Notes: generated from the sequence alone by a model not told the origin. A stretch of DNA of 64,000 nucleotides from an uncultured Flavobacteriales bacterium (GCA_913057205.1 CAJXNO010000010.1:29443-93442); one strand, 5' to 3'; positions 28,283 through 39,532 are shown, counted from the stretch's first letter. Numbers and translations are program-made.

Positions 28283-29500
28283 CTATAACATACTCAGTCT
28301 GCTTACCCCAAACGTGGTTCTTACGAAATAGAGTCCAGGCGCCAATTCATCCAAGGTAAGTTTGGCCCGTTGGCCTTCATGATAAGACCTGTGTACCAAA
28401 ATGCCTTTCATATCCACCACTTCTACCCAACCAAGTGCCGTTGAGCCAAACTCGATGAATACTTCTGATGAACTTGGATTGGGATAGACATGCAGTTGAC
28501 GTTCGTTGGAAACTGTCGGTGTGCCGGTCACACCCGCACTATGGAAGAGGGTCTTTCGGTTCTTCATCAACACCAGATGCATCAAGGCTACTTGCTGTTG
28601 TGTAAAGAACAGCATGCAGGTATCGTTGCCGTAGTCCATGTAGTTCATGAACATGTCGCCAAACTCCTCGTTGCTGCAACTGAACGATGGAAAATTCTTG
28701 CAGCCAAAATTCTCTTTGAGCTGCACAGGTGTGTCGCTCACATAGTCGGTTGAGTTGCACGATGCATCATCAGATCCCCAAAGGTGTCGCAATCCGAAGT
28801 AGTGCCCCACTTCATGCACAAAAGTTCGTCCTTGATCGTAGGGTGGATTGGTCGTTCCGATAGTTCCGAAGGCGGTAGGACTCATGACGATCCCATCCCG
28901 TTCAGAAATCTGTGCTCCGGGTAGGATGGCGAAACCCAAGGCGTCTCCTTCAAGCTCACATACCCAAACATTGAGGTAGTGGGGCTGCGGCCAAGGTGCC
29001 ACTCCCCCGCGTTCTGGTCGGTGGTAGATGGACTGGGACCCAATATTCTCCACCGCAGTTTTTGTTCGCGTTACGCCATTGGTGAAGCGACCATCGGGGT
29101 CTCGGTCTGCCAATTGAAATTGGATGTTACTCACTCCCGCGAGTCGGCGAAACGGTTCCGGAACCTTATTCAGATCAGCGTTCAGTCCAGCAAAATCCCG
29201 ATTCAATACCTCGATCTGGGAATGGATCTGCTCCATGGAGATGTTTTGCTGCTCGGTTCGATAAAGTACGTGTACCACAATTGGAACCGTAAGCGTTGGA
29301 AAAGGCCAGTCGTTCCGATCAACTGCACTATCCCCTGCAGCGAAAGCTTCGGCCAGCTGTTGCAGCTTCATCACCCCGCGCGCGTACACGGTATCATTCG
29401 CCATTTCAACCTCGCTTTCACGCATGGTCATGCAGCGTTCCTGTGCCAATAAAACCTGGACAGTCATCACCAACATGAGGATGTAAAGGATGCGCTTCAT
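28283..29500 (-). CDS. secreted M43-type zinc metalloprotease with type A T9SS sorting domain
   Basis: 405 residues, counted from the ATG that opens signal peptide MKRILYILMLVMTVQVLLAQ; the frame runs further upstream (to 29677) but without a sensible N-terminus. The metzincin zinc site is HEVGHYFGLRH (His229, His233, His239; Glu230), with the Met-turn MNYMDYGND near residue 285, matching the cytophagalysin/pappalysin family. The C-terminus (YPNPSSSEVFIEF ... GLYFVRTTFG, from about 335) is a type A sorting signal. Product: an endopeptidase secreted by T9SS. Placement six bases before isochorismate synthase is odd. A near-consensus CAGATTTG (29532-29539, minus strand) is the only promoter candidate. 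Confidence 0.88.
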   Translation of the reverse strand: MKRILYILMLVMTVQVLLAQERCMTMRESEVEMANDTVYARGVMKLQQLAEAFAAGDSAVDRNDWPFPTLTVPIVVHVLYRTEQQNISMEQIHSQIEVLNRDFAGLNADLNKVPEPFRRLAGVSNIQFQLADRDPDGRFTNGVTRTKTAVENIGSQSIYHRPERGGVAPWPQPHYLNVWVCELEGDALGFAILPGAQISERDGIVMSPTAFGTIGTTNPPYDQGRTFVHEVGHYFGLRHLWGSDDASCNSTDYVSDTPVQLKENFGCKNFPSFSCSNEEFGDMFMNYMDYGNDTCMLFFTQQQVALMHLVLMKNRKTLFHSAGVTGTPTVSNERQLHVYPNPSSSEVFIEFGSTALGWVEVVDMKGILVHRSYHEGQRAKLTLDELAPGLYFVRTTFGVSRLSML

Positions 29501-29600
29501 AACCGATGTGTGAATGTAACACTTCTGCCCGCAAATCTGTTTGTTCACATCCCTGTTAAGAGGATTGTCTAGCACCCATGCATACATCCACCGCAGCACG

Positions 29601-29608
29601 TAGATTTG
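29601..29608 (+). promoter_or_regulatory. TAnnTTTG -7 element four bases before the start codon
   Basis: TAGATTTG, four bases, then the ATG of the response regulator at 29613. It predicts a leaderless transcript. Confidence 0.5.
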
Positions 29609-29612
29609 TAGT

Positions 29613-30317
29613 ATGTCTAAGCGCATCCTTTTAGTGGAAGACGAAGAGCGATTACTCGAGGTCGTTAAGCTCAACATGGAGCTCGAAGGCTACGAGGTAA
29701 TGGTGGCTCGCGACGGCAAAGAAGCGCTGGAAGTTTTTCACCAACAACGCTTCGACCTCATCCTACTCGATGTGATGTTGCCCAACATGGACGGCTTCTC
29801 TGTCTGCCGATCCATCCGCTTGGAGAACAGAAAGGTGCCCATCCTCTTCTTGACGGCTAAAAACTCTGCACAAGACCGGGTCATGGGTTTGAAGATTGGT
29901 GGAGATGACTACCTCGTGAAACCCTTCGACCTGGAAGAACTCATCCTTCGGGTGCAACGCCTCTTGGAACGTTCTACTGCAGACACAAAGGTCGGCCCCA
30001 ATGAACTGAGCTTCAACGGAAACACAATCTTCTTCGATCAGTACCGCGCCGTAAATCACGAAGGAGAATCCATCGACCTAGGAAAGCGTGAGACCATGTT
30101 ACTACGCTTACTCTCAGAACGCGATGGTGAGACGGTAAGCCGCGATGAAATGCTCGACCTGATCTGGGGCGTCGACGTTTATCCGACCACCCGTACGATC
30201 GACAACTTCATCGTAAACTTCCGCAAGTACTTCGAAAAGGATCCGAAGAACCCCATCCATTTCCACAGCATCAGAGGGGTAGGCTATCGCTTTGTTAGTG
30301 ATCCCGTGGACCAATAA
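29613..30317 (+). CDS. OmpR/PhoB-type response regulator, orphan
   Basis: 234-residue two-component regulator. The receiver domain (1-120) has the acidic pocket ED (9-10), phospho-acceptor Asp53 (LLDVMLPNMDG), Thr81 and Lys103 (LVKPFD). The C-terminal winged helix (about 135-230) shows LGKRETMLLRLLSERDGE and TRTIDNFIVNFRKYFEKD with GVGYRFV. No histidine kinase gene is adjacent on either side, so the partner is elsewhere. An 85-aa gene follows 57 bases downstream and may be co-transcribed. It is not PorX, which has a large C-terminal PglZ-type domain instead of a winged helix. Confidence 0.93.
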   Translation: MSKRILLVEDEERLLEVVKLNMELEGYEVMVARDGKEALEVFHQQRFDLILLDVMLPNMDGFSVCRSIRLENRKVPILFLTAKNSAQDRVMGLKIGGDDYLVKPFDLEELILRVQRLLERSTADTKVGPNELSFNGNTIFFDQYRAVNHEGESIDLGKRETMLLRLLSERDGETVSRDEMLDLIWGVDVYPTTRTIDNFIVNFRKYFEKDPKNPIHFHSIRGVGYRFVSDPVDQ

Positions 30318-30374
30318 CCCCAACTTATCGCAACGGAGCGTCGTCTTTATAGCAAACGAACGAACATTCGTGCC

Positions 30375-30632
30375 ATGAAAGCATCCAATAACGAATACAT
30401 CAACCTGCAGATCAAGCAAACGGATCGGTACTTACTGTATCGCGTGGTGGGCAACTACCAACGACCGCTGCGCTTTGACTTGATCAATTTGGATGGCAAA
30501 AAGGTGCGGAGCATTGACCTGCTCTATGGCAATGAATTCGTTATCCCGATCCGGGGACTCCAAGAGGGCGAGTACCTCTACGCATTGAACGGCGTGAAAG
30601 GACTACTCCAATCGGGTGTGATCCAGATCTAA
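30375..30632 (+). CDS. small protein resembling a free-standing type A T9SS C-terminal domain
   Basis: 85 residues with no signal peptide or membrane segment. The second half (LRFDLINLDGKKVRSIDLLY, then FVIPIRGLQEGEYLYALNG and SGVIQI) follows the beta-strand and Gly-x-Tyr pattern of type A sorting domains (bodies such as LSGVYIYSI and a final SGKIIL). It lacks the usual NPxxxx opening motif. It would be a sorting-domain fold left in the cytoplasm. It sits behind an orphan response regulator, and its stop directly abuts the convergent AddB-like stop (30632/30633). The function is unknown and the fold assignment is by eye. Confidence 0.6.
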   Translation: MKASNNEYINLQIKQTDRYLLYRVVGNYQRPLRFDLINLDGKKVRSIDLLYGNEFVIPIRGLQEGEYLYALNGVKGLLQSGVIQI

Positions 30633-33368
30633 TCAGAAGGTCACGTACTTCGAATCGTCTTTGTGCGCTAGCGGCACGGTCATATCGAGCATGCTTGTAA
30701 TTACCTCTTCCAGTAAATTCCTCACATCTTCTTCCACTTGATCCGTTACTAATGTCTGGTAGCCTGCCTCGAGGTTCCTGAACGAAACGATGTAGGATCC
30801 AACGTTCTCCTCTACGCGTTCATGGATCTTGCAATACATGAACTTGTACAACGCCAACTGGATGGCCTTACTGTAGGCTTGATCCCTGGCCCACTCCTCG
30901 GTGTTGTACTTCAATTGTTTGGGCTCAACCCAACCGGTCTTGTAGTCAATGATCCGGGTATGACCGACTCGTCGATCAATGCGGTCTGCAAAGCCAAACA
31001 AGGTGATATCCACGTCTGCAACCTTCAGTTTCCATCGCATCTTCTCCTCCAAACGAAGGATCTCTACCGGACCATGCTGCCGTAGGTCTTCCGCTTCAAA
31101 GCGCATAAACGACTCCACGTAGTACTTCGCCATCTCAACGCTCAATAGGTTTCTTCCCGAATGCAGGTCAGCCTCATCAAAATACTTCATGAAGCCGGGT
31201 TCTACTTGTGCTAAGGTCTGCTCGATCATTCCTTCAACCGTATCCGCATCCAACAGTTTACCGGTAAAAGGTTCGTACGCATTCTCCAACACCTTATGAA
31301 CCACCTTTCCTAAAGTGGCCAACTCGATGTCTTCTTCCACCTCATCTTGCTCCTTCAGTCCGAGAACATAGTAGTAGTAAAACTCGAGGGGAGAATTGAT
31401 GAAGGTATTGATGGCAGAAGGAGAGATTTTCCTTTCCAGCACCGCTTTGAGGTCTGAGATAATCGCTGGCGTTTTGTAGATCTCCAGCGGTGCCACGTCA
31501 CTCGACTTGATGATGGTCTCATCCCCCTCTTCCTTCCAATCCAGTGCAGGATTCATTTGCTTGAGTTCTTCTTTCATCTGAAGGATATAGCGCGAGGGCT
31601 CTCCGGATGAAAGTGGATCCGTGGAGGTACTGTAGATCAGCTTCACCTCTTTGGCCCTTTGGAGCAGGCGGTAGAAATGATAGGCCATCAAGGCCTCCGT
31701 ATCCTTCCGCGTGGGCAGCTTGAAATGCAATCGGTGGATGAAAGGAATGTGGGTCATCAAAGGCGGTGAGCCCGGCAAGAAATCATCTGTAGCACCCAAG
31801 ATCCACACCCGATCGAAATCGATCATCCTGGTTTCTAGCATGCCCATCACTTGCAAAGCATCGTTCTTCGGTTGCTCGATGTACAGCCGGGTGTATCCTA
31901 CTTGGCGGTGAACAAACTTCTTCAACCCCTTCAGGTCGTCATCCGGCAATACATCACCAAATTGCGCCAGAAGCTGCTTGAGTTTTTGAATGTAGGTCTT
32001 GATTGCATGTGCTTCAATGGCTGAAATGGCCAGTTTCTCCGTCTGCTGCTGCCACTGACCCAAGACCTGCTCTACCTTCTCAAACACACGGTCATAGGTC
32101 GCTGGCCAATCGAACAACAGGTTGTAAGCCTCTTGAGCGAAGAGGTCGCCTTGCATTTGTTCTTTGAGCCATGAAGCGGGAACGAACTTCATGTTGCGTT
32201 TCACCAGTTTGTCTTTCACCTTCTGCCAAGGAAGCGCGCCACTCAGCCAATGCTGCACCAGATCGTACTCCAACAACTGTTCCAGGTGCTTGTGGTAGAA
32301 GTAGCGTTCCCCTTTTCGCTCGGTACGCTTGGCATGCAGGATTAACCAGCTCATCACAAATCGATGCACCAAGGTGGCCCGCATCGGGAAACCCGAGGTG
32401 ATGTTGATACGATCCTTGACATCCGAGAAGACTTCTAGAAATGGAGTAAGCATCGAACTATCCGCAAGTATCACAGCCGTTTTTGGGTAATCAGAGGGCT
32501 CAAGTTGGTCAAACGCATTCCGAAGCTTGCTCACCTGTGCCATCTGACCGGCCACCGGATGGATCCGCATCACCTTGGATTGCGTGCGCAAGAGGTCAAC
32601 GGTCCAATCTAGTTCTTCCTTGATTGGATGGGACTTGAACAAACGACCGGCCTCATGTTCTGGAATATCCAAATAATATTGATCGATGTCGGCGTATAGC
32701 GTGAGTCGCTGCCTCTCTTTGAGCTTATCGAGCAAGCGCCGCTCACTGGGGTTTCCGGGGATGATCCCTACCCAGTGGATGGACTTGGCACCGAATACCT
32801 CATCGATGCGCGCATCATCCTGCACCACTTCTTCTGCCACGATGCGGTACATCAGTCCACGGTAACCCAATTGCAGCGATTTCAGCGATTCGGTAAGTTT
32901 TCGATAGTACCGCGGCAAGCGCTCCCAAAAGCTGAGGTAGGCACCCTCCATCGGGCCTACCATGTCTGGGTCAAAGGAAGCACCGGTAGCATGGTATTCA
33001 TGGATGTGCTTATAGAGCTGGTCCACATCACCGAGGTGTAGATCAAGGTCGTTAAGGTCGCTCAAAAAGGTTACGGCCCAACTGGTGAATTGGTCAAAAG
33101 ACTGGGGCAGCTTTTCTAATTGACGGTAAAGCTGAAAGAAGCTCACCTGAAGCTCTTCCGGATCGATCAATTGCATGCCGCTGAGCAACTGCATCAGGTC
33201 ATCGATGGTCAGGCACTCGATGTGGTCTTGATCACCGAGTTGATCCTTTAAGACAAATAGGGAGCGACGGTTTGGCAGCACTACCAAGGCTTGCTCCGCA
33301 GATGGCGCACAAAGCAACTTGTCTGCCAGTCGAACTAAAAACGCTTGTTGGTCAGGATTTGAAGCCAT
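30633..33368 (-). CDS. AddB-like PD-(D/E)XK nuclease/helicase-like protein
   Basis: 911 residues. The N-terminus (ALVVLPNRRSLFVLKDQL) corresponds to the inactivated helicase-like part of AddB, and the C-terminus is a RecB-type nuclease: ISPSAINTFINSPLEFYYYY (about 688), LGKVVHKVLENAY, and the catalytic FADRIDRRVGHTRIIDYKTG (Asp...Asp-Tyr-Lys). AddAB/RecBCD complexes process double-strand breaks for recombination. The AddA helicase is not in the window. Only one Cys lies in the FeS-cluster positions I would expect, so a cluster is doubtful. It overlaps the upstream TPR gene by 17 bases. Confidence 0.82.
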   Translation of the reverse strand: MASNPDQQAFLVRLADKLLCAPSAEQALVVLPNRRSLFVLKDQLGDQDHIECLTIDDLMQLLSGMQLIDPEELQVSFFQLYRQLEKLPQSFDQFTSWAVTFLSDLNDLDLHLGDVDQLYKHIHEYHATGASFDPDMVGPMEGAYLSFWERLPRYYRKLTESLKSLQLGYRGLMYRIVAEEVVQDDARIDEVFGAKSIHWVGIIPGNPSERRLLDKLKERQRLTLYADIDQYYLDIPEHEAGRLFKSHPIKEELDWTVDLLRTQSKVMRIHPVAGQMAQVSKLRNAFDQLEPSDYPKTAVILADSSMLTPFLEVFSDVKDRINITSGFPMRATLVHRFVMSWLILHAKRTERKGERYFYHKHLEQLLEYDLVQHWLSGALPWQKVKDKLVKRNMKFVPASWLKEQMQGDLFAQEAYNLLFDWPATYDRVFEKVEQVLGQWQQQTEKLAISAIEAHAIKTYIQKLKQLLAQFGDVLPDDDLKGLKKFVHRQVGYTRLYIEQPKNDALQVMGMLETRMIDFDRVWILGATDDFLPGSPPLMTHIPFIHRLHFKLPTRKDTEALMAYHFYRLLQRAKEVKLIYSTSTDPLSSGEPSRYILQMKEELKQMNPALDWKEEGDETIIKSSDVAPLEIYKTPAIISDLKAVLERKISPSAINTFINSPLEFYYYYVLGLKEQDEVEEDIELATLGKVVHKVLENAYEPFTGKLLDADTVEGMIEQTLAQVEPGFMKYFDEADLHSGRNLLSVEMAKYYVESFMRFEAEDLRQHGPVEILRLEEKMRWKLKVADVDITLFGFADRIDRRVGHTRIIDYKTGWVEPKQLKYNTEEWARDQAYSKAIQLALYKFMYCKIHERVEENVGSYIVSFRNLEAGYQTLVTDQVEEDVRNLLEEVITSMLDMTVPLAHKDDSKYVTF

Positions 33369-33972
33369 TTTGAATGAAACGAAGGTATTCCTTGAAACCC
33401 GAACGCGTAGTAAAGGTCTCCCTCAAAATTGCGAGGATCTTTCGTTCATTTCTCTTAGCATCCAAGTCTTCTTGGACGGGAACCAAGTGCTTGCTTTTGG
33501 TATTGGCTTCCATCTTGACCTCATCCTTCTGCTCCTCGCGAATTTTTTGGAGGAGTTCATCCACATCGGCCAACTCATCGGCGCGTTTGAAGTTCTGTTG
33601 AGCTTTGGTCTTGTAACCCAGCTTTTCTTGCAAGAGTCCAAGGTTGTTGTAGGCAATGCTATCCTCCGGATCCAATTCCACAGCCTTCTCATAGTCTTGA
33701 ATCGCTCCTTCAAGATCGCCCATGGCGTCTTTGATGTAAGCCCTACTGGAATAGCGGTAGGGATTCTCCGGCTCCAGGTCGGCGGCATGATCCATATCCG
33801 CCAAGCTTTTGTCTAGCTGCTTCAAGTAGAAGTACACTACACCGCGTTCACTGTACACATTCGGATTCTCTTCCTCTGCGATGCAGCGGTTATAGTCAGC
33901 AAGCGCACCTTCAAAGTCTTGCGCTTCAAACTTCTTTCTGCCGGCGATATAGTTTGGATTGGATGAGATCAT
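33352..33972 (-). CDS. TPR-repeat protein
   Basis: 206 residues, with no signal peptide, so probably cytoplasmic. Three to four tetratricopeptide repeats occupy about 1-130 (NYIAGRKKFEAQDFEGALAD, GVVYFYLKQLDKSLADMDHA, DSIAYNNLGLLQEKLGYKTK). The charged C-terminal part (KQKDE-rich, then KRNERKILAILRETFTTRSG) is not recognised. Its 17-base overlap with the AddB-like gene implies coupled expression, but TPRs say nothing about the partner. A near-consensus TAATTTCG lies four bases before the ATG. Confidence 0.8.
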   Translation of the reverse strand: MISSNPNYIAGRKKFEAQDFEGALADYNRCIAEEENPNVYSERGVVYFYLKQLDKSLADMDHAADLEPENPYRYSSRAYIKDAMGDLEGAIQDYEKAVELDPEDSIAYNNLGLLQEKLGYKTKAQQNFKRADELADVDELLQKIREEQKDEVKMEANTKSKHLVPVQEDLDAKRNERKILAILRETFTTRSGFKEYLRFIQNGFKS

Positions 33973-34019
33973 GCTCCGAAATTAGGAACAGTAATTGGGC
34001 CAGCTTGTTCTTCAGAAAC

Positions 34020-34048
34020 AAAAAAGCCACACCATAACGGCGTGGCTT
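34020..34048 (-). terminator. intrinsic terminator of katG
   Basis: 7-bp stem AAGCCAC/GTGGCTT with an inner CC/GG pair (34024-34033 with 34039-34048) followed on the minus strand by a T6 tract, 23 bases after the katG stop. Confidence 0.8.
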
Positions 34049-34070
34049 CCTTTGTTTGGATTTAGGCTCC

Positions 34071-36392
<2,322 letters not shown>

Positions 36393-36513
36393 TCAAAACT
36401 GCGACTATTAAGTGTATATCCAAAATCAATCGTTTCAATACGAGTATCGATCATAGCTATATCCTACTTCCAAACCGAATGGAAAACCACCGGGTCAGAA
36501 CCATCTCGCTATG

Positions 36514-36521
36514 TAACTTTG
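36514..36521 (+). promoter_or_regulatory. TAnnTTTG -7 element four bases before the start codon
   Basis: TAACTTTG, four bases, then ATG at 36526. It predicts a leaderless mRNA. Confidence 0.5.
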
Positions 36522-36525
36522 AGGC

Positions 36526-36762
36526 ATGAAATTTCCGGTTTACCGCAAGTACCCCAACAACCATAGCTTCTTCAAGATCTTAGACAATGATCATTTCATT
36601 GAATTTAAGCTGACCGGACAACGGGTAGAAAAGCACCTCTTTGAAGCGAAGATCTTACCAGACCGCAACTTCATTCAAGATATGCTCAGCATGCACAACG
36701 GGCATTGGGTAGAGGCAACGAAGGAGGCATTCGAACAACTCGAGGCGCGCATCAAGCCTTAA
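36526..36762 (+). CDS. small protein of unknown function
   Basis: 78 residues, soluble, no signal or membrane segment, rich in Phe, His, Lys and Glu (FFKILDNDHFIEFKLTGQRV, then GHWVEATKEAFEQLEARIKP). I do not recognise it. An exact -7 element at the usual spacing and a compact composition support a real gene. It converges on the frameshifted barrel gene so closely that the two stops share the sequence TTAA (36759-36762). It diverges from katG. Confidence 0.65.
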   Translation: MKFPVYRKYPNNHSFFKILDNDHFIEFKLTGQRVEKHLFEAKILPDRNFIQDMLSMHNGHWVEATKEAFEQLEARIKP

Positions 36763-37557
36763 AGGTGCTCCTGCCACAGGGCAGAGCGCAAGGAGAACCG
36801 CACGCCGTAATTCGTTCCGCGCGACAGTAAGCCTTGAGCATCAGTAACGCCGATTTTTCGATCCGTGTAAACGATCTCTTGCTCGTAAAGCGGTTGAATC
36901 CCAAAGTTTACGAAGGGTTCCAAACCTGCGTGAAAGCGCTCAAGAAAGCGTACTTCAAAAGCAATGGCGAGCTGCACCTGTATTTGGAAGGGGTTGCCTA
37001 CCGTAAGTCGTTGCATGGAATAACCCTGAAGGCTGTCTGATTCAAATACCTCCACCGAATGGAATCCAGACACCGTTGTGTCGAGTCCATTGATCGCGAT
37101 GTCGGTTGGCGCACCCCATGCTTGTTTGATCAATCCCCCTCGTACCCCTGCCCACGGCGTGATCACAAAGGCAAGGTCATTCTGATTACGAGTCAGACTC
37201 AAGTACTGTGCTTGTCCCACCCCTAGATGAAAGGAATGCATATCGATGGAGATACTCCCGAACGCCGGGTCTCTGATGCGATCGTTGTATTGTAAGCGGT
37301 TTCGAACTGTTGAAAGGCATAGCCTGCTCGGTAGGAAATGAATCCGTCCCAGATGATATCTCCCTGAAAGGAGGTAGCAGCCCCCAATGCAGGAAAAAAG
37401 TAGGGATCCGTCCCCGATGAACTGCTGGAGATGACGTAGCCCGTCACATAGGATAGCTTAATGTCAACGGAGCGTGGGATAACCATCGCGGTGTCTTCTT
37501 GCGCAGCAAGCTGAACGAAGGCAGACAGCGCCAATATGGATAAAACAACCGCTTCAT
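36759..37557 (-). pseudogene. outer-membrane beta-barrel protein gene interrupted by two single-base frameshifts
   Basis: The reading frame breaks twice. The ATG at 37557 overlaps the murB stop (ATGA) and gives MKRLF, but the rest of an ideal signal peptide (SILALSAFVQLAAQ) is in the next frame; one extra T in the T4 run at 37542-37545 would join them as MKRLFLSILALSAFVQLAAQ. The second break is at the A3 run at 37300-37302: one extra A joins YAFQQFEN to RLQYNDRIRDPAFGSISIDM. Repaired length is 266 residues, with a signal peptide and barrel-like strands; I cannot name the family. Either a decaying gene or sequencing/assembly errors. The intact codon sense on both sides of each break argues for a recent event or error. 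Confidence 0.7.
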
Positions 37558-38564
37558 CGGATGATGTTTACTTCACGTTCCAAACGAATGTCATACATCT
37601 CCTCGACTCGGTTGATGACCTCTTCTGAAAGCTGGTAGATGTCTTCGCCATTGGCTCCACCATAATTCACGAGCACCAAAGCTTGTCGCGTGTGAATACC
37701 ATAATCGCCAACGCGTTTCCCTTTGTAGCCAGCGTTTTCGATCAGCCAGCCTGCAGCCACCTTCACGTCATCTGCCGCCGGGTATCCTACAATGTTCGGG
37801 TAACGTTTTTTCAACGATTCAAAGTGGCCCTTGGTGATCACAGGATTCTTGAAGAAGCTACCTGCATTTCCGATCTCCTTCGGATTGGGCAATTTGCTTC
37901 GACGAATCGCAATGACCGCGTCGCTGATGGCTTTGATGGAAAGATCGGTCACCCCCATGCGCTCCAACTCTTGCTCGATGGCACCATAGCTCGTGTTGAA
38001 TGATGGCGTCTTCTTCAACTTGAAGGTCACAGAGCAGATGATGGCTCTGTTCTTCAGGGTACGTTTGAACACGCTTTCTCGATAGCCAAAGTTGCAATCC
38101 TTCAAGTAGAAGGTTTCAAATGATTTATCGGCTGTTAGGTAGGCCTCCAGGGAGTGAAACACATCCTTGATCTCCACGCCGTATGCTCCGATGTTCTGCA
38201 TAGGAGCCGCACCAACATTACCAGGGATGAGGCTCAGGTTCTCTACACCGGCCCAACCGGATTCGATCGCCTTGAGTACAAATGCATGCCAGACTTCACC
38301 CGCGCCTGATCGCACGTAGTAGTGGGTTGCGTCTTCATCCACCACTTCAATTCCTGGCAGCTCGATCTTCAGGGTGGTACCAGGAATGTCTCGCGTCAAT
38401 AGCATATTGCTACCTCCTCCCAACACCAACGAAGGATACGGAGCGGCGCTCTCGAAGTATTCCACAAGATCGTCTTGCGAGGTGATGTGCACCAAGCGCT
38501 CTGCGATGCTGGATAAGCCGAAGGTGTTAAATGGCTTGAGATCTATGTTTTCGGCTATGCGCAT
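37554..38564 (-). CDS. murB: UDP-N-acetylenolpyruvoylglucosamine reductase
   Basis: FAD enzyme that completes UDP-MurNAc for peptidoglycan synthesis in the cytosol. The 336 residues show the FAD-binding VLGGGSNMLL and NLSLIPGNVGAAPMQNIGAY, the YRESVFK segment of the E. coli-like (type I) enzyme, the proton-donor Ser in GNAGSFFKNP, and the C-terminal Glu in DIRLEREVNII. Its stop overlaps the start of the frameshifted barrel gene. A TTTG of a near -7 element (GTACTTTG on the minus strand) lies four bases before the ATG. Confidence 0.95.
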   Translation of the reverse strand: MRIAENIDLKPFNTFGLSSIAERLVHITSQDDLVEYFESAAPYPSLVLGGGSNMLLTRDIPGTTLKIELPGIEVVDEDATHYYVRSGAGEVWHAFVLKAIESGWAGVENLSLIPGNVGAAPMQNIGAYGVEIKDVFHSLEAYLTADKSFETFYLKDCNFGYRESVFKRTLKNRAIICSVTFKLKKTPSFNTSYGAIEQELERMGVTDLSIKAISDAVIAIRRSKLPNPKEIGNAGSFFKNPVITKGHFESLKKRYPNIVGYPAADDVKVAAGWLIENAGYKGKRVGDYGIHTRQALVLVNYGGANGEDIYQLSEEVINRVEEMYDIRLEREVNIIR

Positions 38565-38651
38565 GCCACAAAGTACGGTGCTATCCGAGCGGATTTTGTC
38601 TACCGAAAGGAAAAGATTTGAAAGGCTTGAATGTTGAAAAGCTCCGTGCGG

Positions 38652-39527
38652 CTACTTGCGTTTCCGCGCAGCGATCATCGTGTTGTTGAGCAGGTAGGCA
38701 ATGGTCATGGGTCCAACCCCACCCGGCACTGGCGTGATGTAGCTGCATATTTCTGCCACCTCTGCATAGGCTACATCTCCTGTAAGTCGGTATCCGCGTT
38801 CGCGTGATGCGTCATCTACTCGATTGATGCCCACGTCTATAACGACCGCGCCTTCCTTCACCATATCGGCAGTAACGTAATCGGGCTTACCGATGGCAGC
38901 GATAAGGATGTCGGCACTTTTGCACACCTCCTTGATGTTCTTCGTGCGGGAGTGGGCGATGGTGACGGTACAGTTGCCCGGATAGGTGTTGCGTCGCATC
39001 AGGATGCTCATCGGTCCGCCCACGATGTTGCTGCGTCCGAGCACCACGCAATGCTTGCCTTCGGTTTCGATGTCATAGCGCTTGATCAGCTCAACGATTC
39101 CACCTGGGGTAGCGGAGATGAATGCGTCTAGGCCGAGGGCCATCTTACCCACATTGATCGGATGAAAGCCATCCACATCCTTCGCGGGCAGCACGCGCTC
39201 GATCACGGTCTTTGAATCGATGTGATCGGGCAAAGGAAGCTGCACGATGAAACCGTCGATGTCTTCGTTCTCATTGAGCTCATCGATGGTATTGAGCAGC
39301 ATGGTCTGACTGATTTCCGGAGGGAAGTGAAGCAATGATGACTCGTAGCCGATCGCTTTGCAGGCCTTCACCTTGGCGTTCACATAGGTCTCACTTGCAG
39401 CGTTGCTTCCGACAAGGATCACCGCTAGATGTGGAGGGCGATGCCCTTCGACCACCATCTGTTGCACTTCTTCCGCGAGTTCATCACGAAGTTGTTTTGA
39501 AATGGCTTTCCCGTCAAATTGCTGCAT
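38652..39527 (-). CDS. folD: methylenetetrahydrofolate dehydrogenase/cyclohydrolase
   Basis: Bifunctional enzyme converting methylene- to formyl-tetrahydrofolate, feeding purine and methionyl-tRNA formylation. Its 291 residues have the catalytic-Lys motif TYVNAKVKACKAIGYES, QLPLPDHI, the NADP loop GRSNIVGGPMSILM and PVPGGVGPMTIAYLL. It begins five bases after the ffh stop and is the second gene of that operon. It works in the same one-carbon pool as glyA and purM elsewhere in the window. Confidence 0.96.
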   Translation of the reverse strand: MQQFDGKAISKQLRDELAEEVQQMVVEGHRPPHLAVILVGSNAASETYVNAKVKACKAIGYESSLLHFPPEISQTMLLNTIDELNENEDIDGFIVQLPLPDHIDSKTVIERVLPAKDVDGFHPINVGKMALGLDAFISATPGGIVELIKRYDIETEGKHCVVLGRSNIVGGPMSILMRRNTYPGNCTVTIAHSRTKNIKEVCKSADILIAAIGKPDYVTADMVKEGAVVIDVGINRVDDASRERGYRLTGDVAYAEVAEICSYITPVPGGVGPMTIAYLLNNTMIAARKRK

Positions 39528-39532
39528 AGTTC

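Noticed and set aside
28283..29677. 464-residue form of the metalloprotease starting at 29677
   Set aside because: The extra 59 residues cross the response regulator's start and promoter and precede a perfect signal peptide at 29500.
29613..30317. Response regulator as PorX of the T9SS control system
   Set aside because: It has an OmpR-type winged helix, whereas PorX has a large PglZ-type effector domain.
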